Below, piece after piece: positions 1 through 8,070 of a stretch of DNA of 11,320 bases. The DNA is from Planctomycetota bacterium. Lineage in GTDB: Bacteria; Planctomycetota; UBA1135. Location: contig JALUUN010000289.1 in NCBI GenBank assembly GCA_027021325.1, positions 1-11,320 on the forward strand, written 5' to 3'. Each line of letters begins with the position of its first letter. Within the stretch, counting starts at the first letter, position 1. The position numbers and the translations under genes are program-made. The notes under the pieces were generated by a model. That model was not told the DNA's origin. It searched no databases and was given only the letters and a program-made list of their open reading frames with translations.

Positions 1-851
1 CCGAGGAGCTGCGCCAGGAGATCATGGTGACGGACCTCGCCCTGGACTTCCTGGACCGCCACCGCGGGGGGCCCTGGTTCTGCTACCTGAGCCTGAACGC
101 TCCGCATCCTCCCTTCGCCCCGGGGCTCCAGGCCTTCCTCGACGTCTACACCTGGGAGGTCTGGACGCCGCTTCCGGTGATCCAGGACTGGATCACGAAG
201 CCCGATCCCCCCGTGGATCGTGCCCTGGCCCTGCAGATGGACCAGCTGGAGTTCGGGGTCGCCAACCGCCACTACCGCGCCTACGCCGCCATGGTCGAGG
301 AGGCCGACGCCCAGATCGGCCGCGTCTACACCTGGCTCGAGAGCGAGGGACTCCTCGACGACACGATCTTCATCTTCACCTCGGACCACGGCGACATGGG
401 CGGCCAGCTCGGCGTCTTCAACAAGCTCTACGGCGCCTACGATTCGGTGGCGCGGGTGCCGCTGCTGATGCGCTACCCGCCGGTCTTCCCGGCCGGCTCC
501 ACGGTCTCCGAACTCAGCCAACACAGCGACCTGGCGCCCACCATCTACGAGATCCTCGACCTGCCGCCGGGCAAGCGCCCGGAGATGACCGGAAGCCCCC
601 TGCAGCTGCTGCTCGCAGGCAACGGGCCCATCCACGACAAGGTCTACACCGTGCTCCTGCCCTTCCAGCCCGAGCTCACGGCGCTGGTGGCGACGGACCT
701 CCAGTACAGCTACTTCTACCGGCCCTACGCCAGCGACGAGCTCTACGATCTGGCCCTGGACCGCGGCCAGCGGGTCAATGTCGTGGACGACCCGGCCTAC
801 GCGTCGGTGGCGGCGGACTTCCTCCAGGCCCTCCTCGACTTCAGCCAGTAG
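1..851 (+). CDS. Sulfatase, C-terminal part (5' end outside window)
   Basis: This is the C-terminal part of a sulfatase of the alkaline-phosphatase superfamily, which hydrolyses sulfate esters, usually in the periplasm or outside the cell. The reading frame is open from base 3, so the in-frame ATG at 24 is probably internal and the Cys/Ser formylglycine site lies upstream of the window. Visible family motifs are NAPHPPF (the His codon at 105), the helix YAAMVEEADAQIG near 285-320, the metal-binding TSDHGDMGGQLG (Asp-His codons at 384-389), a Lys at 423-425, and RVPLLMRYP after it. The end (SYFYRPYASDELYDLALDRGQRVNVV) matches the usual sulfatase tail, in which a structural Leu-Tyr-Asp-Leu segment is followed by a list of residues remaining to be processed. 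The substrate cannot be told from this portion. Stop TAG is at 849-851, with phhB 22 bases downstream. Confidence 0.93.
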   Translation, partial: EELRQEIMVTDLALDFLDRHRGGPWFCYLSLNAPHPPFAPGLQAFLDVYTWEVWTPLPVIQDWITKPDPPVDRALALQMDQLEFGVANRHYRAYAAMVEEADAQIGRVYTWLESEGLLDDTIFIFTSDHGDMGGQLGVFNKLYGAYDSVARVPLLMRYPPVFPAGSTVSELSQHSDLAPTIYEILDLPPGKRPEMTGSPLQLLLAGNGPIHDKVYTVLLPFQPELTALVATDLQYSYFYRPYASDELYDLALDRGQRVNVVDDPAYASVAADFLQALLDFSQ

Positions 852-861
852 GCGGCGGCGC

Positions 862-867
862 TATCCT
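862..867 (+). promoter_or_regulatory. Candidate -10 element of phhB (leaderless-type)
   Basis: TATCCT fits the TANNNT form of a -10 box and ends six bases before the phhB ATG, which would place transcription start at or next to the A of the start codon. No Shine-Dalgarno is present in the 22-base gap after the sulfatase stop. I see no convincing -35. This is a motif match in a short gap, not evidence of use. Confidence 0.35.
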
Positions 868-873
868 CGGGCC

Positions 874-1167
874 ATGGCCGAGGAACGCCTGTCCGACGAG
901 AAGGTCCAGGAGGCCCTGCAGGGCCTTCCCGGCTGGGAGCTGCGCGACGGCCGTCTGGTCCGCAGCCTCCGCTTCCGCGACTTCCAGGAAGCCTTCGGCT
1001 TCATGGCCCGCATGGCCCTCTACTCCGAGGCCGCGAACCATCACCCCGAATGGTCCAACGTCTGGAACCGGGTCGAGATCGGTCTCCGCACCCACGACGC
1101 CGGCGGCCTGACGGAACGGGACCTGGCCTGGGCCCGCGCCTGCGCCCGCGCTCTCGGCGAGGCCTGA
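874..1167 (+). CDS. phhB: 4a-hydroxytetrahydrobiopterin dehydratase (pterin-4a-carbinolamine dehydratase)
   Basis: The enzyme dehydrates 4a-hydroxytetrahydrobiopterin, the product of aromatic amino acid hydroxylases, to quinonoid dihydrobiopterin in the cytosol. The 97-residue length is normal for PCD/DCoH. The diagnostic active-site stretch is clear: EAANHHPEW (His56, His57, Pro58), then WNRVEIGLRTHDAGGLT with His74 and Asp75, and a late Asp83. The start at 874 gives MAEERLSDEKV, the expected N-terminus. The frame is open further upstream, but that stretch is a shadow of the sulfatase. No Shine-Dalgarno is visible, and a TATCCT hexamer lies six bases before the ATG. No phenylalanine hydroxylase gene is in the window. 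Stand-alone PCD homologues are common in bacteria and in some cases serve molybdopterin or other pterin metabolism, so the partner enzyme is unknown here. Confidence 0.93.
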   Translation: MAEERLSDEKVQEALQGLPGWELRDGRLVRSLRFRDFQEAFGFMARMALYSEAANHHPEWSNVWNRVEIGLRTHDAGGLTERDLAWARACARALGEA

Positions 1168-1192
1168 GGCCTCAGGCCTCCACTCAGGCCTC
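1159..1192. repeat. Triple inverted/direct 10-mer at the convergent phhB/pepN ends, possible bidirectional terminator
   Basis: GAGGCCTGAG at 1159-1168 is followed by its reverse complement CTCAGGCCTC at 1171-1180 and again at 1183-1192. Positions 1159-1180 form a perfect 22-bp palindrome. An alternative stem pairs 1159-1168 with 1183-1192 around a 14-base loop. Both stop codons lie in the arms, and both proteins end in Glu-Ala encoded by GAGGCC. The stems could stall transcription from either side, but no T-run follows on either strand, so a classic intrinsic terminator is not shown. Confidence 0.55.
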
Positions 1193-3877
1193 CAGGGATT
1201 TGCTCACGATCTCGTAGACGTCGCGGGAGAGCCCCTCCCGGGCCAGGATCCGCTCCAGGGCGGCGCGTGCCTTCTCGCCTTGCTCGGGCGGGAAGCGGCG
1301 CCAGCGCCCGAAGGCCCCGGCCAGCCGCGCCGCGACCTGCGGGTTCAGGGGATCCAGCTCCAGGATCCGGTCCGCCAGGAAGGCATAGCCGCTGCCGTCC
1401 GGGGCGTGGAAGCGGAGCGGGTTGGCCTGGGCGAAGGTACCCAGGAGGGCGCGCACCTTGTTCGGGTTGCGCAGGTCGAAGGCCGGGTGGCCGAGGAGGG
1501 CCTGGACCCGCTCCAGGGTGCCGGGCAGGGTCGATCCCGCCTGCACGGCGAACCACTTGTCCAGGACCAGGGCCTCCTCCTTCCAGCGCTCGTAGAAGGC
1601 GGCCAGGGCCTGCTCGCGTTCGGGCACCTCGAGATGGGCGAGCACACTCAAGGCGGCCAGGGAGTCCGTCATGGTCCGGGCCTCCTGGAACTGCTGGAAG
1701 GCGCGCTCCACGTCCTCGGGGCGCTCCCGGGCGGCGAGCCAGGCCAGGCAGGCGTTCTGCAGGCGCCGGAGGCCGATCGCCTCCTGGTCGTGGCGCTCTT
1801 CCATCGCCCGCCCGGCCGAGCGCAGCCGGTCGTAGAGGACTTCCAGGGCGGCGCCGTGCTCCTCGGCGAGGCTCCGGCGCAGGAAGCGCCGGGCCTCGTG
1901 CAGGGCCTCGACGTCGGCGGTCTCCTGGCGTTCGAGGAGGTACTCCAGGGCGGGGAGGCGCAGGATGCAGGCCAGGAGGCTGCGGTCGGCCTCCGGCTGC
2001 CCCGCCTCCTCGACGAGGCTCCCGAAAGCCCCCGAGAGCAGGGGGTCCGGCTCCAGGGCCCGCCCCTCCCGGAAGCGGCGCGCGCCCTCGAGGATCGCCT
2101 GCTCGTAGAGGACCTGGGCCGCGTCCCAGCGCTGGAAGCCGTCGGTGTCCCGGGCCAGGAGCAGGGCGAGATCCTCCCGCGGGCGCTCCATCTCCAGGCG
2201 CACGGGTGCGGAGAAGTCGCGGAGCAGGCTCGGGACCGGCTCCTCCTCGAGACCGGTGAAGACGAAGGAAGCGCGCTCCTCCTCCAGGAGCAGCACCCGC
2301 TCCCGCGGTGCCGCACCGCCGTCTTCTCCTTCCCGGCAAAGCGGCAGGAGGCGGCCGCTCTCCCGGCCGAGGAGGGCGGTGAGAACCGGGATCGGGAAAG
2401 GCTCCTTGCGCTCCTGGCCGGGCGTCGGCGGGCAGTCCTGCTCCAGGTCCAGGCGGTAGCGCCCGGTCTCCGGCTCCCAGTGCCCCGAGGCCCGCACGCG
2501 CGGCGTCCCGGCCTGGGAGTACCAGCGGTCGAAACGCTCCAGGTCCACGCCGTTGGCGTCGGCCATGGCGCGGCGGAAGTCGTCGCAGGTCACGGCCTGG
2601 CCGTCGTGGCGCTCGAAGTAGAGGTCCATGCCCCGGCGGAAGCCCTCGCGCCCGAGGATCCGCTCGTACATGCGCACCACCTCCGCCCCCTTGTAGTACA
2701 CGGTCAGGGTGTAGAAGTTGTTCATCTCGATATAGGATTCCGGCCGCACCGGGTGCGCCATGGGGCCGGCGTCCTCGGGGAACTGGCGGGTGCGCAGGAG
2801 ATCCACGTCCTGGATGCGCTTGACCGGAGCCGAACCGAGGTCCGAGGAGAAGCGCTGGTCGCGGTAGACCGTCAGCCCTTCCTTCAGACTCAGCTGGAAC
2901 CAGTCACGGCAGGTCACGCGGTTGCCGGTCCAGTTGTGGAAGTACTCATGGCCGATGACTCCAAGGATGCCCTCGTAGTCGTCGTCGGTGGCGGTGTCGG
3001 GCCGGGCCAGGACGTACTTCGTGTTGAAGATGTTGAGGCCCTTGTTCTCCATGGCCCCCATGTTGAAGTCGGGGACCGCCACGATCATGTAGTTGTCGAG
3101 GTCGTACTCCAGGCCGAAGGTCTCCTCGTCCCAGCGCATGGCCGCCTTCAAGGACTCCATGGCGTGGGCGGTCTTGTCCAGATCCCGCGGCTGCACCCAG
3201 ATCTCCAGCTCGACCTCGCGGCCGCTGCGGGTCGTGAAGCGGTCGCGCCGGCACTCCAGACGCCCGGCCACCAGGGCGAAGAGGTAGGAGGGCTTGGGGA
3301 AGGGGTCCACCCAGCGCACGCGCCGGCGGCCGTCGGCGAGTTCCTCTTCGGCGACGCGGTTGCCGTTGGAGAGCATGACCGGGCACTCCGCGGGGTCGCC
3401 GGTGATCGTGACCGTGTAGCGCGACAGCACGTCGGGCCGGTCCAGGTGGAAGGTGATGCGGCGGAAGCCCTCGGCCTCGCACTGGGTGCACCAGGTCCCC
3501 TGGCTGCGGTAGAGACCCTCGAGGCGCGTGTTCTCCTCGGGCCGGATCCGGACCTCGGTCTCCAGGGTGAAGGCCCCGGGCACCGAGCGGACGGTCAGGC
3601 CCTCGGCCGTCTGCTCGTAGCGGCCGGGCTCGAGGGGTTCGCCGTCCAGGCGCAGGGCGAGAAGTTCCAGATCCTCGCCGTGCAGGAACAGGTCCTCCTC
3701 CGCCGGACCCTCGGGGTTGCGGCGCAGGGACAGGCGTGAGCGGACCCGGGTCGCCCCCGGCGCCAGCTCGAAGTCCAGCTCCACTGTGTCCACGAGGAAG
3801 GCGGGCGGACGGTAGTCCTTGCGGAAGACGGGGCGCGGCTCGGCCGCGGTGGCGCTCTCGGGGGCGGACTGGGGCAT
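1184..3877 (-). CDS. pepN: Aminopeptidase N (M1 family alanyl aminopeptidase)
   Basis: This is a cytosolic zinc aminopeptidase that removes N-terminal residues from peptides in late protein turnover. At 897 residues it is collinear with E. coli PepN (870) over its whole length. The exopeptidase motif GAMEN is at 274-278, and the zinc motif HEYFH at 310-314 has the third ligand Glu333 in SLKEGLT. The catalytic Tyr394 lies in TLTVYYKGAEV. These correspond to E. coli His297, Glu298, His301, Glu320 and Tyr381 with a constant offset of 13. The N-terminal domain carries CTQCEAEGFR and DPFPKPSYLFALVAG, and the C-terminal helical domain keeps MTDSLAAL and NPNKVRALLGTFAQANP. The chosen ATG places FRKDYRPP where E. 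coli has YRHDYRAP. A GGAG lies 11 bases upstream, longer than ideal. The gene is convergent with phhB and 120 bases downstream of the unassigned gene on the same strand. Confidence 0.98.
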   Translation of the reverse strand: MPQSAPESATAAEPRPVFRKDYRPPAFLVDTVELDFELAPGATRVRSRLSLRRNPEGPAEEDLFLHGEDLELLALRLDGEPLEPGRYEQTAEGLTVRSVPGAFTLETEVRIRPEENTRLEGLYRSQGTWCTQCEAEGFRRITFHLDRPDVLSRYTVTITGDPAECPVMLSNGNRVAEEELADGRRRVRWVDPFPKPSYLFALVAGRLECRRDRFTTRSGREVELEIWVQPRDLDKTAHAMESLKAAMRWDEETFGLEYDLDNYMIVAVPDFNMGAMENKGLNIFNTKYVLARPDTATDDDYEGILGVIGHEYFHNWTGNRVTCRDWFQLSLKEGLTVYRDQRFSSDLGSAPVKRIQDVDLLRTRQFPEDAGPMAHPVRPESYIEMNNFYTLTVYYKGAEVVRMYERILGREGFRRGMDLYFERHDGQAVTCDDFRRAMADANGVDLERFDRWYSQAGTPRVRASGHWEPETGRYRLDLEQDCPPTPGQERKEPFPIPVLTALLGRESGRLLPLCREGEDGGAAPRERVLLLEEERASFVFTGLEEEPVPSLLRDFSAPVRLEMERPREDLALLLARDTDGFQRWDAAQVLYEQAILEGARRFREGRALEPDPLLSGAFGSLVEEAGQPEADRSLLACILRLPALEYLLERQETADVEALHEARRFLRRSLAEEHGAALEVLYDRLRSAGRAMEERHDQEAIGLRRLQNACLAWLAARERPEDVERAFQQFQEARTMTDSLAALSVLAHLEVPEREQALAAFYERWKEEALVLDKWFAVQAGSTLPGTLERVQALLGHPAFDLRNPNKVRALLGTFAQANPLRFHAPDGSGYAFLADRILELDPLNPQVAARLAGAFGRWRRFPPEQGEKARAALERILAREGLSRDVYEIVSKSLEA

Positions 3878-3997
3878 GGGGATCGGGACTCCGGAGGGGA
3901 GGACGGCCCATGATGCGGCGCCAGGGCGCCGGCGGCAAACCAGGTCCGGCCCGGCCCCTTCGCTCGCCCGCAGAACCGCCGCCGCCCGCGCCGGCCC

Positions 3998-5020
3998 TCA
4001 AGCGGCCCGGCGCGGCTCCGCGGCGAGGAGCCGGGCGTCCCAGCCCCGCGGGCCGTCGAGGCGGCGGCTGAGCCGCTCGAGGAAGGCCTCCAGGCGGGCC
4101 GAGCCCGCATCCCAGGTCTCCGGGCAGGGCCCGTGGCGCTTGCCTCGAAGGGCGCCCAGGATCTGTCCGACTTCGGCCTCGGGCAGGCCTTCGCCGCCCC
4201 GCAGCAGCCGGCCCAGGACCTCGGCCGTGCGGCCGGCCTCTCCGGGCAGGGGCTCCAGGGCAGCGTCGCGGAGCCCCGGCGGCAGGAAGCGGGGCGCCAG
4301 GGCGGTGGCGGCGGCGCGGGCGAAGCCCGCGGCGAAGGCCCGGGCCGGATCCCCGTTCCAGGTGGGATCCCCGGGTCCGGCCCAGGGACCGCCCGGCGCC
4401 CGGCGGCTGTGGCGGGCGTACCAGAGGAGCAGGAGACCTTCGAGGAAGGCCCGGGCGGCGGCGGCGTCCATGCGCGAGGGCAGGAGGATCTGCGTCCCCT
4501 CCACGCGTGCCTGGATCCGGCTGCGGCGCTGGCTGCCCGGGTCGCCCAGGCGCAGGGGCCGGCCGAGACGCATCCAGGGGCCGCCCCGGCCGAGGCCGTC
4601 GAGGATCCCCCGGGCCAGGGCCCAGGCCGTCGCCGCCCGCTGCGCCCGGCGACCGCCGGGAGCGCGGCCGTCGAGGAGGAGGAGGCCGAGCTCGGCCTCG
4701 GGGCCGGCGTGGCGGCGGCGGGGCTTGAGCACCGGGTAGAGGGCGGGGCCGATCAGGCGTCCGCCGGCCTCGGCCTCGACCCGGAGGTCCGGGGCCGTCA
4801 GCCGCAGGGTGAGGGTGAGCCAGCGCGGGTGCTCCGACTTGCGGCGCAGGGTCCGGAAGGCCCCGCCGGCGTCGGTCCGCGGACGGCCCCAGGAGCGGCC
4901 CTCCTCCGTCCGGCGCAGGGAGCCCCGGATCTCGACCTCGGCCCCGGCCAGGGGCAGGGGGCGGCGGCAGGCGGGCGGAAGGACGGCGAGGCGTCCCTCC
5001 ACGGTCCAGTTCCGGTGCAC
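3998..5020 (-). CDS. Unassigned protein: transthyretin-like N-terminus, pseudo-metallopeptidase-like C-terminus
   Basis: I do not recognise a named family. With the GTG at 5020 the product is 340 residues. Residues 6-83 (TVEGRLAVLPP, RPLPLAGAEVEIRG, TDAGGAF, then a strand) read like a transthyretin-like or carboxypeptidase-regulatory beta-sandwich: Gly-rich strand, 'added-on' element, Asp-x-Gly-x-Phe turn. Residues 168-245 contain RIQARVEGTQILLPSRMD, a hydrophobic helix AFLEGLLLLWYARHS, then GDPARAFAAGFARAAATAL. This order resembles secreted zinc peptidases with 'HExxH ... DP..AF.EGFA.F', but neither the two His nor the Glu is kept. That resemblance is inference. The start is uncertain: GTG codons at 5020 and 5002 are possible, neither has a good ribosome site, and the ATG at 5188 would add an Arg/Gly-rich stretch that looks non-coding. 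No signal peptide is seen. The gene lies 120 bases upstream of pepN on the same strand. Confidence 0.6.
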   Translation of the reverse strand: MHRNWTVEGRLAVLPPACRRPLPLAGAEVEIRGSLRRTEEGRSWGRPRTDAGGAFRTLRRKSEHPRWLTLTLRLTAPDLRVEAEAGGRLIGPALYPVLKPRRRHAGPEAELGLLLLDGRAPGGRRAQRAATAWALARGILDGLGRGGPWMRLGRPLRLGDPGSQRRSRIQARVEGTQILLPSRMDAAAARAFLEGLLLLWYARHSRRAPGGPWAGPGDPTWNGDPARAFAAGFARAAATALAPRFLPPGLRDAALEPLPGEAGRTAEVLGRLLRGGEGLPEAEVGQILGALRGKRHGPCPETWDAGSARLEAFLERLSRRLDGPRGWDARLLAAEPRRAA

Positions 5021-5186
5021 GGCGCGGTGGGGTTCAGGTGGAGTCCGCCGGGGAGAGGGCCGCCCGGCCCGTCTTCTTCGGAGCGCCGCGGCCCCGGCCT
5101 TGAGACGGCGCCGGCCTCGCGCCCCAGCGGTCCTGGCGCCATCACCGTCCTGGACGCCGCCGGCCCGAAGCCCCCAGGATGGGAGC

Positions 5187-6760
<1,574 letters not shown>

Positions 6761-6764
<4 letters not shown>

Positions 6765-7555
6765 AGCGGCTCCTCCTCCTGCCTCTGCTCCTCGCCGCCG
6801 CCTGCCAGGCCCCGGGCGGGAAGCGGCTGACGGTCCTCTCCTGGAACCTCCACCACGGAGCCGACGCCCGGGAGGTCCGGAACCTCGAGGACGTAGCGGC
6901 CTGGATCCGCGCTCTGGCGCCGGACGCCGCCGTCCTCCAGGAGGTGGACCGGCGCACCGGCCGCTCGGGCGGCGAGGACCAGATCGGGACCCTGGCCGCG
7001 GCCACGGGCCTTTCGGGCTTCTTCGGCCGGGCCATGGACTGGGACGGGGGCGAGTACGGCGAAGGCGCTCTCACGGCCCTTCCGGTCCTGGATGTCGAGG
7101 TCCACCCGCTCCCCCACCGGCCGGGTTCCGAGCCCCGGGCCGCCCTGGAGCTGCGCCTGCGCCTGCCCGGGGGTGCGGAGGTAGCGGTGGTCGGGACCCA
7201 CCTCGATCACCAGCGCGAGCCGGCCGACCGGAGCCTCCAGGCCCGGGCGCTCGCGGAGATCCTCGCCCGGCCCGGACGGCCGCCGACCGTCCTGGCCGGC
7301 GACCTGAACGCCGATCTCGACGCAGCCGAGCTCGCGCCCCTCGCCGCCCTCGCGGCCGACGCCTGCGCCGCCTCGCCCCGCCCGACCTTCCCCGCGGAGG
7401 CCCCCCGGGTGCGCCTCGACCATGTGCTCCTGATCCCGCCGGGCGCCTGGCGCGTCCTGGAGGCCGGCCCGCTCCCCGAGGCCGCCGCCCCCTCGGATCA
7501 CCTTCCGGTCCGCGCACTTCTCGAACTCCGCTCCTCTTCCGCGGGCGGGTACTGA
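6761..7555 (+). CDS. Endonuclease/exonuclease/phosphatase-family lipoprotein
   Basis: This is a predicted membrane-anchored phosphoesterase of the EEP fold (DNase I/exonuclease III/inositol-phosphatase superfamily), 264 residues long. The N-terminus MKRLLLLPLLLAAAC is a lipoprotein signal with Cys15 as the acylation site. The catalytic motifs are complete and in order: LSWNLHHG (Asn29), VLQEVDRR (Glu61), VVGTHLDH (His147), LAGDLNAD (Asp181, Asn183), RLDHVLL (Asp220/His221) and PSDHLPV (Asp246/His247). The position, outside the cytosol, argues for an extracytoplasmic nucleic-acid, phospholipid or sugar-phosphate substrate rather than DNA repair. The ATG overlaps the amidohydrolase stop as ATGA, so translation is probably coupled. 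The last 58 bases overlap the 3' end of the convergent Lrp-type gene. The overlap begins within the catalytic Ser-Asp-His codons, so neither gene can be shortened freely there. Confidence 0.92.
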
Positions 7556-8016
7556 GGCATGGCGGGGGCCCGGACATGCTCGAAGAGGATCACGGTCTCG
7601 AAGTGCCGGACCTCCTCGCGGCTGGCGATGCCCTCCAGGGTCACCGCCCGCAGGTGCTCGCTGTCGCGGACCGCGAGATGGACGAGGAAGTCCCAGGCGC
7701 CGCCGAGGGCGAAGTAGCGGACCAGCTCCGGCAGCTCCCGCAGATGGTCGGCGAAGGCCTCGAAGCTCTCCCGCCGGTGGACGCCGAGCTGGATCATGAC
7801 CAGCGCCTGGAGGCCGACGCCGACCGCCCGGGGGTCCACCAGGGCGTGCCAGCCCTGGATCACCCCCTCGCGCTCCAGGCGGCGCACCCGTTCCAGGCAG
7901 CTGGAGGGCGCCAGCCCGACCCGGGCGGCGAGCTCCTTGTTGCTCCGCCGGGCGTTCTTCTGGAGGAGGGCGATGAGGGCGAAGTCGATTCGGTCGAGGG
8001 GGCGCGAGGAGGCCAT
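7498..8016 (-). CDS. Lrp/AsnC-family transcriptional regulator
   Basis: This is a DNA-binding regulator that usually senses an amino acid. The 172-residue product starts with LDRIDFALIALLQKNARRSNKELAARVGLAPSSCLERVRRLEREGVI (quoted in parts as LDRIDFALIALLQ, then NKELAARVGLAPSSCLERV), the winged HTH of the family at about residues 7-55. The RAM effector/oligomerisation domain follows at about 66-150, with GGAWDFLVHLAVRD and HFETVILFEHV. About 20 charged residues form an extra tail. It is transcribed divergently from the ThrE-type exporter across 54 bases, an arrangement in which the regulator commonly controls the exporter and itself in response to the exported amino acid. The effector is not predictable from the sequence. 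No Shine-Dalgarno is visible, and TAGACT sits seven bases before the ATG. The stop lies inside the EEP gene, giving a 58-bp convergent overlap. Confidence 0.94.
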   Translation of the reverse strand: MASSRPLDRIDFALIALLQKNARRSNKELAARVGLAPSSCLERVRRLEREGVIQGWHALVDPRAVGVGLQALVMIQLGVHRRESFEAFADHLRELPELVRYFALGGAWDFLVHLAVRDSEHLRAVTLEGIASREEVRHFETVILFEHVRAPAMPQYPPAEEERSSRSARTGR

Positions 8017-8023
8017 GGACCGA

Positions 8024-8029
8024 AGTCTA
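8024..8029 (-). promoter_or_regulatory. Candidate -10 element of the Lrp-type gene
   Basis: On the minus strand this reads TAGACT, a TANNNT match, and ends seven bases before the ATG at 8016. With no Shine-Dalgarno present, a leaderless transcript is plausible. I see no clear -35 at 16-18 bases upstream. The element overlaps the imperfect dyad at 8026-8042, consistent with autoregulation if both are real. Confidence 0.4.
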
Positions 8030-8042
8030 TTCGATGGACAGA
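8026..8042. promoter_or_regulatory. Candidate Lrp-type operator in the divergent intergenic region
   Basis: TCTATTC GAT GGACAGA is an imperfect inverted repeat: arms of seven bases with five complementary positions around a 3-base centre. It sits in the only clearly AT-richer spot of the area (30 of 54 bases G or C by hand count for 8017-8070). Its length is in the range of Lrp/AsnC boxes. A second palindrome, CGATATCG, lies at 8061-8068 against the exporter start, about three helical turns away centre to centre. Binding is inferred. Confidence 0.35.
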
Positions 8043-8070
8043 TCGCCTGCCGTCTTGATGCGATATCGGC

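Noticed and set aside
1280..3739. An 819-codon open frame on the + strand, opposite pepN
   Set aside because: It is antisense to a full-length, highly conserved M1 aminopeptidase. Its product is a Gly/Val/His/Leu-rich shadow with no family motifs, as expected in GC-rich DNA.
3917..3930. GGCGCC-AG-GGCGCC inverted repeat in the 120-bp gap upstream of pepN
   Set aside because: The arms are themselves palindromic six-mers, common at this GC content, and no T-run follows. I see nothing else in the gap.
5021..5186. The 166-bp region between the unassigned gene and the amidohydrolase gene
   Set aside because: I searched for promoters, dyads and a small ORF with a signal peptide and found nothing convincing beyond the CAGGAT hexamer noted for the amidohydrolase start.
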